Source of the DNA: Thiobacillus thioparus DSM 505
GTDB taxonomy: Bacteria > Pseudomonadota > Gammaproteobacteria > Burkholderiales > Thiobacillaceae
DNA length: 64,000 bases
Direction: 5' to 3'
Assembly: GCF_000373385.1 (NCBI RefSeq)
Contig: NZ_KB891317.1
Span: forward strand, 248,001-312,000
Numbering within the stretch: the first letter of the stretch is position 1; each line of letters starts with the position of its first letter. The notes beneath the pieces were generated by a model, which did no database searches, was not told the DNA's origin, and saw only the letters and a list, made by a program, of their open reading frames with translations. This document shows positions 40,160 through 50,540 of the stretch, piece after piece. The position numbers and the translations under genes are program-made.

Positions 40160-40858
40160 GTGAATTCGACCAAGATCATCGTGGCGCTGGATTTTGCCGA
40201 CGCGGCGTCGGCGCTGGCGCTGGTAGGCCAACTCGATCCGACGCTGTGCCGGCTCAAGGTGGGCAAGGAGCTGTTCACCGTGGCCGGGCCGGAACTGGTG
40301 CGCGCGCTGGTGGCGCGCGGGTTCGACGTATTCCTCGACCTGAAATTCCACGACATCCCCAATACGGTGGCGGCGGCCTGCAAGGCGGCAGCGGGACTGG
40401 GTGTGTGGATGCTGAACGTCCATGCCTCGGGCGGACGCCGCATGATGGCGGCGGCGCAGGACGCGCTGGCAGGCCTCGCGCAGCGGCCGCTGCTGATTGC
40501 CGTGACGGTACTGACCAGCATGCGCGCCGAGGATCTGGCCGAGGTCGGCGTGGCCGATGTGCCGGCCGATCAGGTGTTGCGTCTGGCGCATCTGGCCCGG
40601 GCCTGCAGGCTGGATGGCGTGGTCTGCTCGGCGCAGGAAGCGTCCATGCTGCGCGCCGATCTGGGCGCGGATTTTCGCCTGGTGACGCCGGGCATCCGAC
40701 CGGCCGGCGCGGAAGTGGGCGACCAGCGCCGCGTGATGACGCCGGAAGAGGCACTACGTGCCGGCGCGACCGACCTGGTGATCGGGCGTCCGATCACCGC
40801 CGCGGCCGATCCGCTGGCTGCGCTCAAACAGATACAGTCCGACATACAGAATTCTTAG
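40160..40858 (+). CDS. pyrF: Orotidine 5'-phosphate decarboxylase
   Basis: This 232-residue TIM-barrel enzyme makes UMP, the last step of pyrimidine synthesis. It begins [20 protein letters not shown]. The catalytic Lys-Asp pair lies in [19 protein letters not shown]. The phosphate-binding end is [20 protein letters not shown] and [15 protein letters not shown]. No ATG lies near the conserved start, so the GTG at 40160 is used; an earlier ATG at 40022 would lie inside lapB. Confidence 0.95.
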   Translation: MNSTKIIVALDFADAASALALVGQLDPTLCRLKVGKELFTVAGPELVRALVARGFDVFLDLKFHDIPNTVAAACKAAAGLGVWMLNVHASGGRRMMAAAQDALAGLAQRPLLIAVTVLTSMRAEDLAEVGVADVPADQVLRLAHLARACRLDGVVCSAQEASMLRADLGADFRLVTPGIRPAGAEVGDQRRVMTPEEALRAGATDLVIGRPITAAADPLAALKQIQSDIQNS

Positions 40859-40870
40859 GGAGAAGACGCT

Positions 40871-42193
40871 TTGAAAATCACGGTAATTGGAACGGGCTAT
40901 GTGGGCCTGGTAACCGGGACCTGTCTGGCCGAAGTCGGCAACGAGGTGCTGTGCCTCGACGTCGACCCCAACAAGATCGAGATCCTGAAATCCGGCGGCA
41001 TCCCGATCTACGAGCCAGGGCTGGAGGACATGGTCAAGCGCAACGTCGCCGCCGGCCGGCTGTCCTTCACCACCGACATCGAGGAGTCGGTGGCCTTTGG
41101 CCAGATCCAGTTCATCGCCGTCGGAACCCCGCCGGACGAGGACGGCTCGGCCGACCTGCAATATGTGGTGGCCGCGGCGCGCAACATCGGCCGCCACATG
41201 GGCGACTACAAACTGGTGGTCGACAAGTCCACCGTGCCGGTCGGCACCGCCGACAAGGTGCGTGCTGCGCTCACGGAGGAGTTGGCCAAGCGCGGCGTAG
41301 CCATCGAATTCAACGTCGCATCGAATCCCGAATTCCTGAAGGAAGGGGCGGCGGTGGACGATTTCATGAAGCCAGACCGCATCGTCATCGGCACCGACAG
41401 CGAACGCGCCACGGCCTTGCTGCGCCAGCTCTACGCGCCGTTCCAGCGCAACCACGACCGTCTGACGGTGATGGACGTGCGCAGTGCCGAACTCACCAAG
41501 TACGCCGCCAATGCCATGCTGGCGACGCGCATTTCCTTCATGAACGAGCTGGCCGTACTGGCCGAGAAACTCGGCGCCGACATCGAGCAGGTACGTCATG
41601 GCATCGGCTCCGATCCGCGCATCGGCTATCACTTCCTGTATGCCGGCTGCGGCTACGGGGGTTCGTGCTTTCCCAAGGACGTGCAGGCCTTGCGCCGCAC
41701 CGGCCAGGAAAACGGCATCTCCTTGCGCGTGCTCGATGCGGTGGAAGAGGCCAACGACGCGCAGAAGCACATCCTGATCAACAAGCTGACCGCCCGCTTC
41801 GGAAAAGACCTGAAGGGCAAGCGCTTTGCCATGTGGGGTCTGGCGTTCAAGCCGAATACCGACGACATGCGCGAGGCGCCCAGCCGCACCATGCTCGAAG
41901 CGCTGTGGGCGATGGGCGCGAGCGTGTCGGCCTACGATCCGGCGGCGATGGAGGAAACGCGCCGCATCTACGGTGAGCGTGCCGACCTGCTGCTGGTCGA
42001 CAGCCCGATGGATGCACTGAAAGGCGCCGACGCGCTGCTGATCGTCACCGAGTGGAAGGTCTTCCGCAGCCCCAATTTCGACACCATGAAAGCGCTGCTG
42101 AAGACGCCGCTGGTGTTCGACGGCCGCAATCTTTACGAGCCGCAGGCGATGCGCGAGATGGGATTCGACTATCTGCCGATCGGACGCCAGTAA
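40871..42193 (+). CDS. ugd: UDP-glucose 6-dehydrogenase
   Basis: This 440-residue enzyme makes UDP-glucuronate by two NAD-dependent oxidations. NAD motif: [20 protein letters not shown]. Other conserved parts are [31 protein letters not shown] and the catalytic Cys in [18 protein letters not shown]. It starts with TTG at 40871 after AGGGAGAAG. It overlaps the following heptose kinase by one base, so UDP-sugar and heptose synthesis are linked in one operon feeding surface polysaccharide. Confidence 0.95.
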   Translation: MKITVIGTGYVGLVTGTCLAEVGNEVLCLDVDPNKIEILKSGGIPIYEPGLEDMVKRNVAAGRLSFTTDIEESVAFGQIQFIAVGTPPDEDGSADLQYVVAAARNIGRHMGDYKLVVDKSTVPVGTADKVRAALTEELAKRGVAIEFNVASNPEFLKEGAAVDDFMKPDRIVIGTDSERATALLRQLYAPFQRNHDRLTVMDVRSAELTKYAANAMLATRISFMNELAVLAEKLGADIEQVRHGIGSDPRIGYHFLYAGCGYGGSCFPKDVQALRRTGQENGISLRVLDAVEEANDAQKHILINKLTARFGKDLKGKRFAMWGLAFKPNTDDMREAPSRTMLEALWAMGASVSAYDPAAMEETRRIYGERADLLLVDSPMDALKGADALLIVTEWKVFRSPNFDTMKALLKTPLVFDGRNLYEPQAMREMGFDYLPIGRQ

Positions 42194-43128
42194 TGTCCTT
42201 GCGTGACGCCATCCGCCGCGCCCGCATCCTGGTAGTGGGCGATGTGATGCTGGACCGCTACTGGTTCGGCGACGTCTCGCGCATCTCGCCCGAGGCGCCG
42301 GTGCCGGTGGTGCATGTCACGCGCAACGAAGACCGCATCGGCGGCGCCGGCAACGTGGCACGCAATGCCGCGGCGCTGGGTGCGCAGGTCACGCTGCTGT
42401 CGGTGGCGGGGTGCGACGAGGCCGGGCAGGCCCTGCGAGCGCTGCTCGAGGCCGAGTCGTTCACCGTGCATCTGCACGAAGACCCGGCGTTTTCCACTAT
42501 CACCAAGCTGCGCGTCATCGGACGCCAGCAACAACTGCTGCGCGTCGACTTCGAGACCCAGCCGGGTCACGAGGTGTTGGCTGCCAAGCTGGAAGCCTAT
42601 GCGCAGCTGCTGACCGACTGCGACGTGGTGATCCTGTCGGACTACGGCAAGGGCGGGCTGACGCATGTCACGCGCATGATCGAGCTGGCGCGCGCGGCGA
42701 ACAAGCCCATCCTGGTCGACCCCAAGGGCGACGACTGGGCACGCTACACTGGAGCCACCCTGATCACGCCCAACCGCAGCGAATTTCGCGACGTGGCCGG
42801 CAGCTGGAAAACCGAGGCCGAACTCGCCGACAAAGCCGCGGCGGTGCGCGCGAGCTTCCAGCTGGATGCGCTGCTGGTGACGCGCAGCGAGGAAGGCATG
42901 AGCCTGTTCGACGCCACTGGCGCGCACCACGAGGCCACCCGGGCACAGGAAGTGTTCGATGTCTCCGGCGCCGGCGACACCGTCATCGCAGCCTATGCCG
43001 TGGCCCTGGCTGCTGGCGCGAGCGGGGTCGAGGCAGTGCGCCTGGCCAACCGGGCGGCGGGCATCGTGGTCGGCAAGTTCGGCACCGCTGTCGCGACTGC
43101 GGACGAAGTCTTTGGAGAAGAAGCATGA
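42193..43128 (+). CDS. rfaE1: D-glycero-beta-D-manno-heptose-7-phosphate kinase
   Basis: This is a 311-residue PfkB-family sugar kinase. The N-terminal stretch is [20 protein letters not shown], with [17 protein letters not shown]. The catalytic anion hole is [20 protein letters not shown] near the end. It matches the kinase half of HldE; the adenylyltransferase half is not fused and would be encoded by a separate hldE2 gene not in this window. It acts in ADP-heptose synthesis for the LPS inner core. It overlaps ugd upstream and hldD downstream, each by a few bases. Confidence 0.94.
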   Translation: MSLRDAIRRARILVVGDVMLDRYWFGDVSRISPEAPVPVVHVTRNEDRIGGAGNVARNAAALGAQVTLLSVAGCDEAGQALRALLEAESFTVHLHEDPAFSTITKLRVIGRQQQLLRVDFETQPGHEVLAAKLEAYAQLLTDCDVVILSDYGKGGLTHVTRMIELARAANKPILVDPKGDDWARYTGATLITPNRSEFRDVAGSWKTEAELADKAAAVRASFQLDALLVTRSEEGMSLFDATGAHHEATRAQEVFDVSGAGDTVIAAYAVALAAGASGVEAVRLANRAAGIVVGKFGTAVATADEVFGEEA

Positions 43129-44123
43129 GCCAGTACACCGTCGTCACCGGTGCCGCCGGATTCATCGGTGCCAACCTCGTCAAGGCGCTCAACGCGCACG
43201 GCGAGACCAACATCATCGCGGTCGACAACCTGACCAAGGCCGACAAGTTCAGGAACCTGACCGACTGCGAGATCGCCGACTATTTCGACAAGGCCGAATT
43301 CCTCGACCTGGTCGAGGAGGGCGTGCTCGACGGCGCCGTGGCGGCGGTCTTCCACGAAGGCGCGTGCTCCGACACCATGGAAACCGACGGCCGCTACATG
43401 ATGGAGAACAACTACCGTTACTCCAGCGCGCTGCTCAAGTTCTGCCAGGATGAGGGCGCACAGTTCCTCTATGCTTCGTCGGCGAGCGTCTATGGCGCCG
43501 GGCGCGTGTTCTCCGAATCGCGTGAGTTCGAGTCGCCGCTCAACGTCTACGGCTATTCCAAGTTCCTGTTCGACCAGAGCGTGCGCCGTCTTTGGAACGA
43601 CCGCACGGCGCAGATCGCAGGCTTCCGCTATTTCAACGTCTACGGCCCGCGCGAGCAGCACAAGGGACGCATGGCCTCGGTGGCGTTCCACTTCTTCAAC
43701 CAGTACCGCGCCGAGGGCAGGGTGAAGCTGTTCGAGGGCTGCGACGGCTACCCCAACGGCGAGCAGCGGCGCGATTTCGTCTCGATCGAGGACGTAGTGC
43801 GCGTCAACCTGTGGTTCCTCGACCACCCGGATGTGTCGGGCATCTTCAACGTCGGCACCGGGCGCTGCCAGAGCTTCAACGATGTCGCGGTGGCGGCGGT
43901 GAACGCCTGCCGGGCATCCGAAGGCCAGCCGGCCTTGACGCTGGAGCAGATGCAGGCCCAGGGCCTCGTCAGCTACATCGCTTTTCCCGACGCGCTCAAG
44001 GGCAAATACCAGAGCTATACCGAGGCCGATATCTCCGCGCTGCGCGGGGCGGGGTATGATGCGCCCTTCTACAGCGTGGAAGAAGGCACTTCCCGCTACA
44101 TCGAACACCTGTTGAAGACATGA
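43125..44123 (+). CDS. hldD: ADP-L-glycero-D-manno-heptose 6-epimerase
   Basis: This is a 332-residue short-chain dehydrogenase/epimerase. The NADP motif is [20 protein letters not shown], followed by conserved [20 protein letters not shown], the catalytic YGYSK and [18 protein letters not shown]. It epimerises ADP-D-glycero- to ADP-L-glycero-manno-heptose for LPS core synthesis. The start overlaps the heptose kinase (ATGA) and its own stop overlaps cysM in the same way. The set ugd-rfaE1-hldD-cysM recurs in beta-proteobacteria. Confidence 0.96.
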   Translation: MSQYTVVTGAAGFIGANLVKALNAHGETNIIAVDNLTKADKFRNLTDCEIADYFDKAEFLDLVEEGVLDGAVAAVFHEGACSDTMETDGRYMMENNYRYSSALLKFCQDEGAQFLYASSASVYGAGRVFSESREFESPLNVYGYSKFLFDQSVRRLWNDRTAQIAGFRYFNVYGPREQHKGRMASVAFHFFNQYRAEGRVKLFEGCDGYPNGEQRRDFVSIEDVVRVNLWFLDHPDVSGIFNVGTGRCQSFNDVAVAAVNACRASEGQPALTLEQMQAQGLVSYIAFPDALKGKYQSYTEADISALRGAGYDAPFYSVEEGTSRYIEHLLKT

Positions 44124-45016
44124 GTACCTACAAGACCATCGAGGATACGGTTGGCAACACGCCGCTGGTGCGCCTGAAGCGCATGCCCGGCACGACCAGC
44201 AACATCATTCTCGTCAAGCTCGAAGGCAACAATCCTGCCGGCTCGGTGAAGGACCGCCCGGCCCTCTCGATGATCGACGCCGCGCAGGCGCGCGGCGAGA
44301 TCAAGCCCGGCGATACGCTGATCGAAGCGACCAGCGGCAATACCGGCATCGCGCTGGCGATGGCGGCAGCCATGCGCGGCTACAAGCTTATCCTGCTCAT
44401 GCCCGAGAATGCCTCGATCGAACGCCAGCAGACCATGCGTGCGTTCGGTGCCGAATTGCAGCTGGTGAGCAAGGAGGCCGGCATGGAAGGCGCGCGCGAT
44501 CTGGCGATCGCCATGGAGAAACAGGGTATCGGCAAGATCCTCGACCAGTTCGCCAACCCCGACAATCCCGAGGCGCACTACCGCACCACCGGGCCCGAGA
44601 TCTGGCACGACACGCAGGGCAGGATCACCCACTTCGTTTCTAGCATGGGCACGACCGGCACCATCATGGGCTGTTCGCGTTACCTCAAGGAACAGAATCC
44701 GGCGATCCAGATCGTTGGCGTGCAGCCGACCGAGGGCTCGCAGATTCCAGGCATCCGCAAGTGGCCGGATGAATACGTGCCGAAGATCTGCGACTACGAC
44801 CGGGTTGACCACATGATCTATGTGAGCCAGTTGAATGCAGAGGAAACCACGCGCCGGATGGCGCGCGAGGAAGGCATCTTCGCCGGCGTCTCGTCCGGCG
44901 GCGCGCTGTGGGCAGCCCTGCAGCTGTCCAAAGACATTCAGGACGCCGTCATCGTCTCCATCGTTTGCGACCGCGGCGACCGGTATCTGTCGACGGGTGT
45001 ATTCCCCGCCGCGTAA
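44120..45016 (+). CDS. cysM: Cysteine synthase B (O-acetylserine sulfhydrylase)
   Basis: This is a 298-residue PLP enzyme. The PLP lysine is in [15 protein letters not shown], the substrate loop is [17 protein letters not shown], and the phosphate-binding loop is [16 protein letters not shown]. CysM accepts sulfide and thiosulfate to make cysteine or S-sulfocysteine. It overlaps hldD by four bases. In a sulfur oxidiser thiosulfate is plentiful, so a CysM-type enzyme suits the setting; that is inference. Confidence 0.94.
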   Translation: MSTYKTIEDTVGNTPLVRLKRMPGTTSNIILVKLEGNNPAGSVKDRPALSMIDAAQARGEIKPGDTLIEATSGNTGIALAMAAAMRGYKLILLMPENASIERQQTMRAFGAELQLVSKEAGMEGARDLAIAMEKQGIGKILDQFANPDNPEAHYRTTGPEIWHDTQGRITHFVSSMGTTGTIMGCSRYLKEQNPAIQIVGVQPTEGSQIPGIRKWPDEYVPKICDYDRVDHMIYVSQLNAEETTRRMAREEGIFAGVSSGGALWAALQLSKDIQDAVIVSIVCDRGDRYLSTGVFPAA

Positions 45017-45031
45017 GTAGCGGGTTAACGG

Positions 45032-46387
45032 ATGGCCAAAACCAGGACGATCTACACCTGTACCGAATGCGGTGGACAGTCGCCCAAGTGGCAAGGCCAG
45101 TGCCCGTCCTGCAATGCCTGGAACACGCTGGTCGAAACCATCGCCGAGTCGGCCAAGCCGCGCTTCGCCGGACTGGCGGCGACCAGCACCGCGCAATTCC
45201 TGCATGACGTCGAGGCCTCCGAGGAAAGCCGCATCGCCACCGACATCGGCGAGCTCGACCGCGTGCTTGGCGGCGGGCTGGTGCCGGGCGGGGTGGTGCT
45301 GATCGGCGGCGACCCCGGCATCGGCAAGTCGACGCTGCTTTTACAAGCCCTGGCTGGTCTATCCGGCAATCTGAAAACGCTCTACGTCAGCGGCGAGGAG
45401 TCGGCGCGCCAGGTTGCGCTGCGCGCACGGCGGCTTTCCCTGCCTGAGACCAACCTGCCGGTACTGCCCGAGATCCGGCTCGAAGCCATCCTCGCACAAC
45501 TGGCCGAGATGAAGCCCGAGGTCGCGGTGATCGACTCGATCCAGACCGTGTATTCCGAGGCGCTGACCTCGGCGCCAGGCTCGGTGGCACAGGTGCGCGA
45601 ATGCGCAGCGCAGCTCACGCGCCACGCCAAGCAGACCGGCACCGCGATCATCCTCGTCGGCCATGTCACCAAGGAAGGCGCCATCGCCGGTCCGCGCGTG
45701 CTCGAGCACATCGTCGACACCGTGCTGTATTTCGAGGGCGACACCGGCTCGTCGTTCAGGCTCGTGCGCGCGTTCAAGAACCGCTTCGGTGCGGTCAACG
45801 AGATCGGCGTGTTCGCGATGACCGAGAAAGGCCTCAAGGGCGTCTCCAATCCCTCGGCGATCTTCCTGTCGCGCCACGGCGAGCCGGTGCCCGGTTCCTG
45901 CGTGCTGGTGACGCAGGAAGGCACGCGTCCGCTATTGGTTGAGATTCAAGCGCTGGTCGATTCCAGCCATGCGCCGAGTCCGCGCCGCCTGTCCGTCGGC
46001 CTGGAACAGAATCGGCTCGCCATGCTGCTGGCCGTGCTGCACCGCCACGCCGGCATTGCCTGCTTCGACCAGGATGTGTTCGTCAACGCGGTCGGTGGTG
46101 TGAAGATCAGCGAACCCGCCGCCGACCTCGCCGTGCTCGCCGCCATCGTATCCTCGCTCAGAAGCCAGCCCCTGCCCGACAAGCTGGTGATGTTCGGCGA
46201 AGTCGGCCTGGCCGGCGAAATCCGCCCGGTGCAGCGCGGACAGGAACGCCTGAAGGAAGCCGCCAAGCTCGGCTTCACACAGGCCATCGTGCCAGCCGCC
46301 AACCAGCCCAAGCAGAAGATCGCCGGCATGACGGTGCATGCCGTGCAACGACTGGACGAGGCGATCCGTTTGTTCAGGGAAAGCTGA
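45032..46387 (+). CDS. radA: DNA repair protein RadA
   Basis: This is a 451-residue RecA-like ATPase for branch migration in recombination repair. A C4 zinc finger opens it (YTCTECGGQSPKWQGQCPSC). Walker A is IGGDPGIGKSTLLLQALAGL, the RadA-specific KNRFG is in VRAFKNRFGAVNE, and a Lon-like C-terminal domain follows (LVEIQALVDSSHAPSPRRLS). All key parts are intact. It starts 15 bases after cysM and is probably part of the same transcript. Confidence 0.96.
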   Translation: MAKTRTIYTCTECGGQSPKWQGQCPSCNAWNTLVETIAESAKPRFAGLAATSTAQFLHDVEASEESRIATDIGELDRVLGGGLVPGGVVLIGGDPGIGKSTLLLQALAGLSGNLKTLYVSGEESARQVALRARRLSLPETNLPVLPEIRLEAILAQLAEMKPEVAVIDSIQTVYSEALTSAPGSVAQVRECAAQLTRHAKQTGTAIILVGHVTKEGAIAGPRVLEHIVDTVLYFEGDTGSSFRLVRAFKNRFGAVNEIGVFAMTEKGLKGVSNPSAIFLSRHGEPVPGSCVLVTQEGTRPLLVEIQALVDSSHAPSPRRLSVGLEQNRLAMLLAVLHRHAGIACFDQDVFVNAVGGVKISEPAADLAVLAAIVSSLRSQPLPDKLVMFGEVGLAGEIRPVQRGQERLKEAAKLGFTQAIVPAANQPKQKIAGMTVHAVQRLDEAIRLFRES

Positions 46388-46400
46388 GCGTTTTCAACTC

Positions 46401-48458
46401 ATGGTTTCGCCCCCGCATAGCTTTCCCCTTCACGGTCCCGGGCTGCGCGGTGCCAGGCGCCCTCGCGTGGCCATCGTCGGCCGCACCGGCAGCGGCAAGC
46501 ACAGCATTTTTCGTGCGGCCGCCAGCACGTCCACGCACCACGAGCGTCTGGCCGGCATCGGGCCTGCGTATGAGGAATGCCTGGTCGAAGTGGGGATCGA
46601 CCAGATTTCCCTGGTTGCCCTGCCCGCCATCGGCGGCCTGCACCATCTGGATGCGGACGCCTGTGTGACGCTGAAGTATCTGCTGTGGGGCGACCGCTGG
46701 CCGGCCATCGCGCAGCACGAAGCGCATCAGCCCGACAACAGGTTTGCCGCCCCCGACGTGCTGCTGGTGGTGATGGATGCCACGGCGCTGGAACGCGATC
46801 TCGAGCTCGCGCTGGAACTGATGCAGCTGGGCAGGCCGATGGTGTTTGCGCTCAACCGCATGGACGAAGCGCGTGCCAGACGGCGTTTCATCAATGTGCG
46901 CGCCCTGTCGGCCCAGCTGGGCGCGCCGGTGGTGCCGACCGTGGCACACATGGGCATCGGCCTGGCCGATCTGTATACCACCGTGGTGCACGTCGCCCGC
47001 GAAGCAAGATTCCTGCAGCCGCATCCGGCGGCTCCGCCCTACAGTGCGCACATCGAAGCGCAATTGCGAGCCATTGCCGAAATCGCCCGCCAGCCGGACG
47101 TGGCGGCGGCCTTCGCAGTCCCCGAGACTTTGCTGACGCTGCAGCTCGCGGAAAACGACGGCTATTTCGCGCAGGAATTGCAGGCGCACTTCCCCGGTCA
47201 CTACGCGGCCTTGCTCGCCGCGCGCGCCATCGCCGACGCCGCCTTGCCACGCCGGCTGGCGGAGGAGCTGCATGCCGACCGCCATCACCGCGCCGCCCTG
47301 CTGACGGAGGCGGCGACCCGCCCCGGCCAGGAAGGCGCGCCGCCGCGCTGGCAGGTGTGGGCCGACGATCTTTTCCTGCATCCGCGCTGGGGCTTCGTCG
47401 GCACGCTGGCGGTGTTCGCGCTGGTGCTGCTGTTCGTGTTCGAGGTGAGCGCCGTGCTCGACAGTCTGACGGTCGCGCGCCTGATTGCGTGGGCCGAGCC
47501 GTGGCAGCCGACCGAACTCGCGGGCGTGCTCGGCCGCGCGGTGCTCGACGGCTTCATCGGCCTCGCCGGCATCGTCATTCCCTACATGATTCCATTGGTG
47601 TTGCTGCTGGTGTGGCTGGAGGAATCGGGGATCATGCACCGCGTGGCCTTCGTGGTCGATCGCGGTTTCCATCGGCTGGGACTGCACGGCGGCGTCGCCC
47701 TGCCATTCCTGATGGGGCTGGGCTGCAACGTGCCTGCGCTGGCCGCGACCGCGGCCGTCACCCACGGCCGTGACCGCACGGTGGCCTCGCTGCTGATCAC
47801 CTTCCTGCCGTGTTCGGCGCGCTCGGCCATCATCCTGGCAGTGGGCGGCAAGTACCTCGGCGGGTTCGGCGTGTTCGCCCTCTTCATGCTCGCCCCTGTC
47901 GTCGTCAGCCTGGTCGGCAAGCTCCTGAAACGCCGCTATCCCGAAACCACACCCGGCATGATCCAGGAAATTCCCGCTTACGCCGTGCCCACCCTGCGCG
48001 CCTTGCTGGCCAATACCTGGGAGCGCAGCCGCGACATCGTCACCATCGTGCTGCCGCTCCTGGTGGCGGGCAGCGTGGTGCTGGCGCTGCTGAGCCATTA
48101 CGGTGCCGATGCCTGGGTCAATCTCGCGCTCACGCCGGTGACGGTATGGTGGCTGGGGCTGCCGGTGGCGCTTGGGGTGCCGATCCTGTTCGGCGTGCTG
48201 CGCAAGGAGCTGTCGCTGCTCATGGTGTTCCAGGCGCTCGGCACGCAGGAACTGGCCAGCGTGCTCGACACCACGCAGATTGCCACCTTCCTGGTGTTCC
48301 TGACTTTTTACGTGCCCTGCGTGTCCACCTTCGCCATGATGCTGAAGCTGCTGGGCCGGCGCGACGCGCTCTATTCGGTCGCGCTTTCCATCGGCGTGGC
48401 GCTTGCCGTGGCGGCAGTGGTGCGCGGGGCGCTGGAACTGGCGGGGTGGGCGCTGTAG
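46401..48458 (+). CDS. FeoB-like ferrous iron transporter with degenerate G domain
   Basis: This is a 685-residue protein. The C-terminal membrane half (about residues 330-685) is plainly FeoB, with gate motifs LMGLGCNVPALAATAAV and FLPCSARSAIILAVGG, YVPCVSTFAMMLK and about ten helices. The N-terminal domain aligns to the FeoB G protein but its motifs are spoiled. The P-loop is GRTGSGKHS, with His where Ser/Thr should bind magnesium. The DxPG switch-II reads LVALPAIGGL, with no Asp. Only NRMD (G4) is good. So GTP hydrolysis is doubtful. No feoA or feoC lies next to it. ATG 46401 (MVSPPHSFPLHG) is preferred. It may move Fe(II) or another divalent metal by another mechanism. Confidence 0.85.
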   Translation: MVSPPHSFPLHGPGLRGARRPRVAIVGRTGSGKHSIFRAAASTSTHHERLAGIGPAYEECLVEVGIDQISLVALPAIGGLHHLDADACVTLKYLLWGDRWPAIAQHEAHQPDNRFAAPDVLLVVMDATALERDLELALELMQLGRPMVFALNRMDEARARRRFINVRALSAQLGAPVVPTVAHMGIGLADLYTTVVHVAREARFLQPHPAAPPYSAHIEAQLRAIAEIARQPDVAAAFAVPETLLTLQLAENDGYFAQELQAHFPGHYAALLAARAIADAALPRRLAEELHADRHHRAALLTEAATRPGQEGAPPRWQVWADDLFLHPRWGFVGTLAVFALVLLFVFEVSAVLDSLTVARLIAWAEPWQPTELAGVLGRAVLDGFIGLAGIVIPYMIPLVLLLVWLEESGIMHRVAFVVDRGFHRLGLHGGVALPFLMGLGCNVPALAATAAVTHGRDRTVASLLITFLPCSARSAIILAVGGKYLGGFGVFALFMLAPVVVSLVGKLLKRRYPETTPGMIQEIPAYAVPTLRALLANTWERSRDIVTIVLPLLVAGSVVLALLSHYGADAWVNLALTPVTVWWLGLPVALGVPILFGVLRKELSLLMVFQALGTQELASVLDTTQIATFLVFLTFYVPCVSTFAMMLKLLGRRDALYSVALSIGVALAVAAVVRGALELAGWAL

Positions 48459-48501
48459 CGGCTGCGTCTTCGGGACGACAGGCCAGGCCGGCCCGTCCAG
48501 G

Positions 48502-50133
48502 TCAACTCATCACCTGCCCATGCTCCCGAGTATCGTGGAACGCGACCTTGGGCCAGCGCTCCTGCGCCAGACTCAGGTTCACACGCGTATCCGCCAGATA
48601 CACCAGGTTGCCATCGACGTCCTTCGCCAGTTTGAGCGAATTGGCCTTGGTGAATTCGGCCAGATGCTGGGCGTCGGGGCAGGTGACCCAGCGCGCAGTA
48701 TAGATGCCGGCGTTTTCGAAGCTGGCGTCGACGCCGTATTCGGTTTTCAGGCGATGGGCGACGACTTCGAACTGCAATTGTCCGACCGCACCGATCAGCA
48801 GCGTGTTGTCGGCGAAGGGTTCGAACACCTGCACCGCGCCTTCTTCGCCCAGTTCCAGCAGCCCCTTGTTCAGCTGCTTGGCACGCAGCGGGTCGCGCAG
48901 GCGCGGACGACTGAACAGTTCGGGGGCGAAGTAGGGAATGCCCTTGTATTGCAGCGCCTCGCCTTCGGTGAGGGTGTCGCCGATGTGCAGCTGGCCGTGG
49001 TTGTGGATGCCGATGATATCGCCGGCCACGGCGTCTTCCATGCGGGTGCGCTCGTTGGCCATGAAGACGACCGCGTTGGCGATTTTCATGTCCTTGCCGG
49101 TGCGGCGGTGGCGTACTTTCATGCCGGGCGTGTAGCGGCCGGAGCAGACGCGGAAGAAGGCGATGCGGTCGCGGTGCTGCGGGTCCATGTTGGCCTGGAT
49201 CTTGAACACGAAGCCGGTGAACTTGGGCTCGGTGGGGTCGACCGTGCGCTCGATGGCTTCGCGCGGCAGCGGCGACGGCGCCCAGTCGGACAGCGCGCGC
49301 AGCACTTCGCGCACGCCGAAGTTGTTGATCCCGGAACCGAAGAAGACGGGAGTCTGCTTGCCGGAGAGGAAGTCGTCGAGATCGAAGGTGGCGCCGGCGC
49401 CGCGCACGAGTTCGATTTCGGACAGCAGGGTATCCGCTTCGAGCGGGAACATCTCGCGCAACGCGGCATCGCCCAGCCCCTGTAGCGACTCGAACTGCTG
49501 GTCGGCGTTTTCCTCGCCGGCCTTGAAGCGCAGGATCTCGTCGTGGATCAGGTGGTAGACGCCATGGAAGCGTTTGCCCATCCCGATCGGCCAGGTCACC
49601 GGTGCGCAGTGGATCTTCAGGATCGATTCGATCTCATCGAGCAGTTCCAGCGGCTCGCGTACCTCGCGGTCCATCTTGTTGATGAAGGTGATGATGGGCG
49701 TGTCGCGCAGGCGGCACACTTCCAAGAGCTTGATCGTCTGTTCCTCCACGCCCTTGGCGGCGTCGACCACCATGATGGCGGCGTCAACGGCGGTCAGCAC
49801 GCGGTAGGTGTCCTCCGAGAAGTCCTTGTGACCGGGGGTGTCGAGCAGGTTGAACACGCAGTCGCCATAGGAAAACTGCATCACCGAGCTGGCCACCGAA
49901 ATGCCGCGCTCGCGTTCGACCTCCATCCAGTCGGAGGTGGCGAACTTGCCGCTCTTCTTGGCCTTGACCGTGCCGGCCATCTGGATGGCGCCGCCGAACA
50001 GCAGCAGTTTCTCGGTCAGCGTGGTCTTGCCCGCGTCGGGGTGGGAAATGATGGCGAAGGTGCGGCGTTTCTTGACGTCGCGCACCAAAGCCGGGTCGCC
50101 GGGTTGAGCCGGCGCGGTTGGAGTGGATTCCAT
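48502..50133 (-). CDS. prfC: Peptide chain release factor 3
   Basis: This 543-residue translational GTPase removes RF1/RF2 from the ribosome. G1: [21 protein letters not shown]3 is in [17 protein letters not shown] and G4 in [17 protein letters not shown]-like domains II and III follow ([40 protein letters not shown]). The start at [16 protein letters not shown] (50133) gives the usual length; a TTG 11 codons further upstream is possible. It faces feoB convergently and is divergent from the qmo operon. Confidence 0.95.
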   Translation of the reverse strand: MESTPTAPAQPGDPALVRDVKKRRTFAIISHPDAGKTTLTEKLLLFGGAIQMAGTVKAKKSGKFATSDWMEVERERGISVASSVMQFSYGDCVFNLLDTPGHKDFSEDTYRVLTAVDAAIMVVDAAKGVEEQTIKLLEVCRLRDTPIITFINKMDREVREPLELLDEIESILKIHCAPVTWPIGMGKRFHGVYHLIHDEILRFKAGEENADQQFESLQGLGDAALREMFPLEADTLLSEIELVRGAGATFDLDDFLSGKQTPVFFGSGINNFGVREVLRALSDWAPSPLPREAIERTVDPTEPKFTGFVFKIQANMDPQHRDRIAFFRVCSGRYTPGMKVRHRRTGKDMKIANAVVFMANERTRMEDAVAGDIIGIHNHGQLHIGDTLTEGEALQYKGIPYFAPELFSRPRLRDPLRAKQLNKGLLELGEEGAVQVFEPFADNTLLIGAVGQLQFEVVAHRLKTEYGVDASFENAGIYTARWVTCPDAQHLAEFTKANSLKLAKDVDGNLVYLADTRVNLSLAQERWPKVAFHDTREHGQVMS

Positions 50134-50540
50134 CGGGAGGACTAGCGGATATGAAGCAAGCCGCAATTTTAAGCTATTTCGCGCGGCCGGCCGGCCTATG
50201 TCTCAGCATTTCGCGCGTTGGTCGGGCTGCCCCGGGTACCGGCGGCGTGGGGGGCGGCGCTTGCCGCGAACTTTTCAAATGCCGGATAAAAATTTAACCA
50301 TGAAATGGAAATGGACGTAACTACGTATTGTCCCACCCTGGGTATCAAATACAGCCAGCACGTCCGGCTAAAAACACTTCCCCTTATTCCCGCATAGAAA
50401 ACTTCGATTGAGAATGCGCACTTGGCCGTGGCGGCGGGCATGGCCTTCGGAGTACCATTTCAGGGATTCACTTATGGGCGAAACGCCCGACCGTCCGTGG
50501 TGGCTTTTCGGGCGGTTTCAAATGATTTTGCATCCATCGG
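50134..50540. other. Divergent promoter region of prfC and the qmo operon
   Basis: 407 bp without a gene. AT content rises at 50270-50410, consistent with promoters. A small dyad ACGTA-AC-TACGT lies at 50315-50326. GGAGGA at 50541-17 or so gives qmoA a strong ribosome site (GATGGAGGAAACAACA before the ATG). I cannot fix -10 and -35 elements. Confidence 0.4.
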
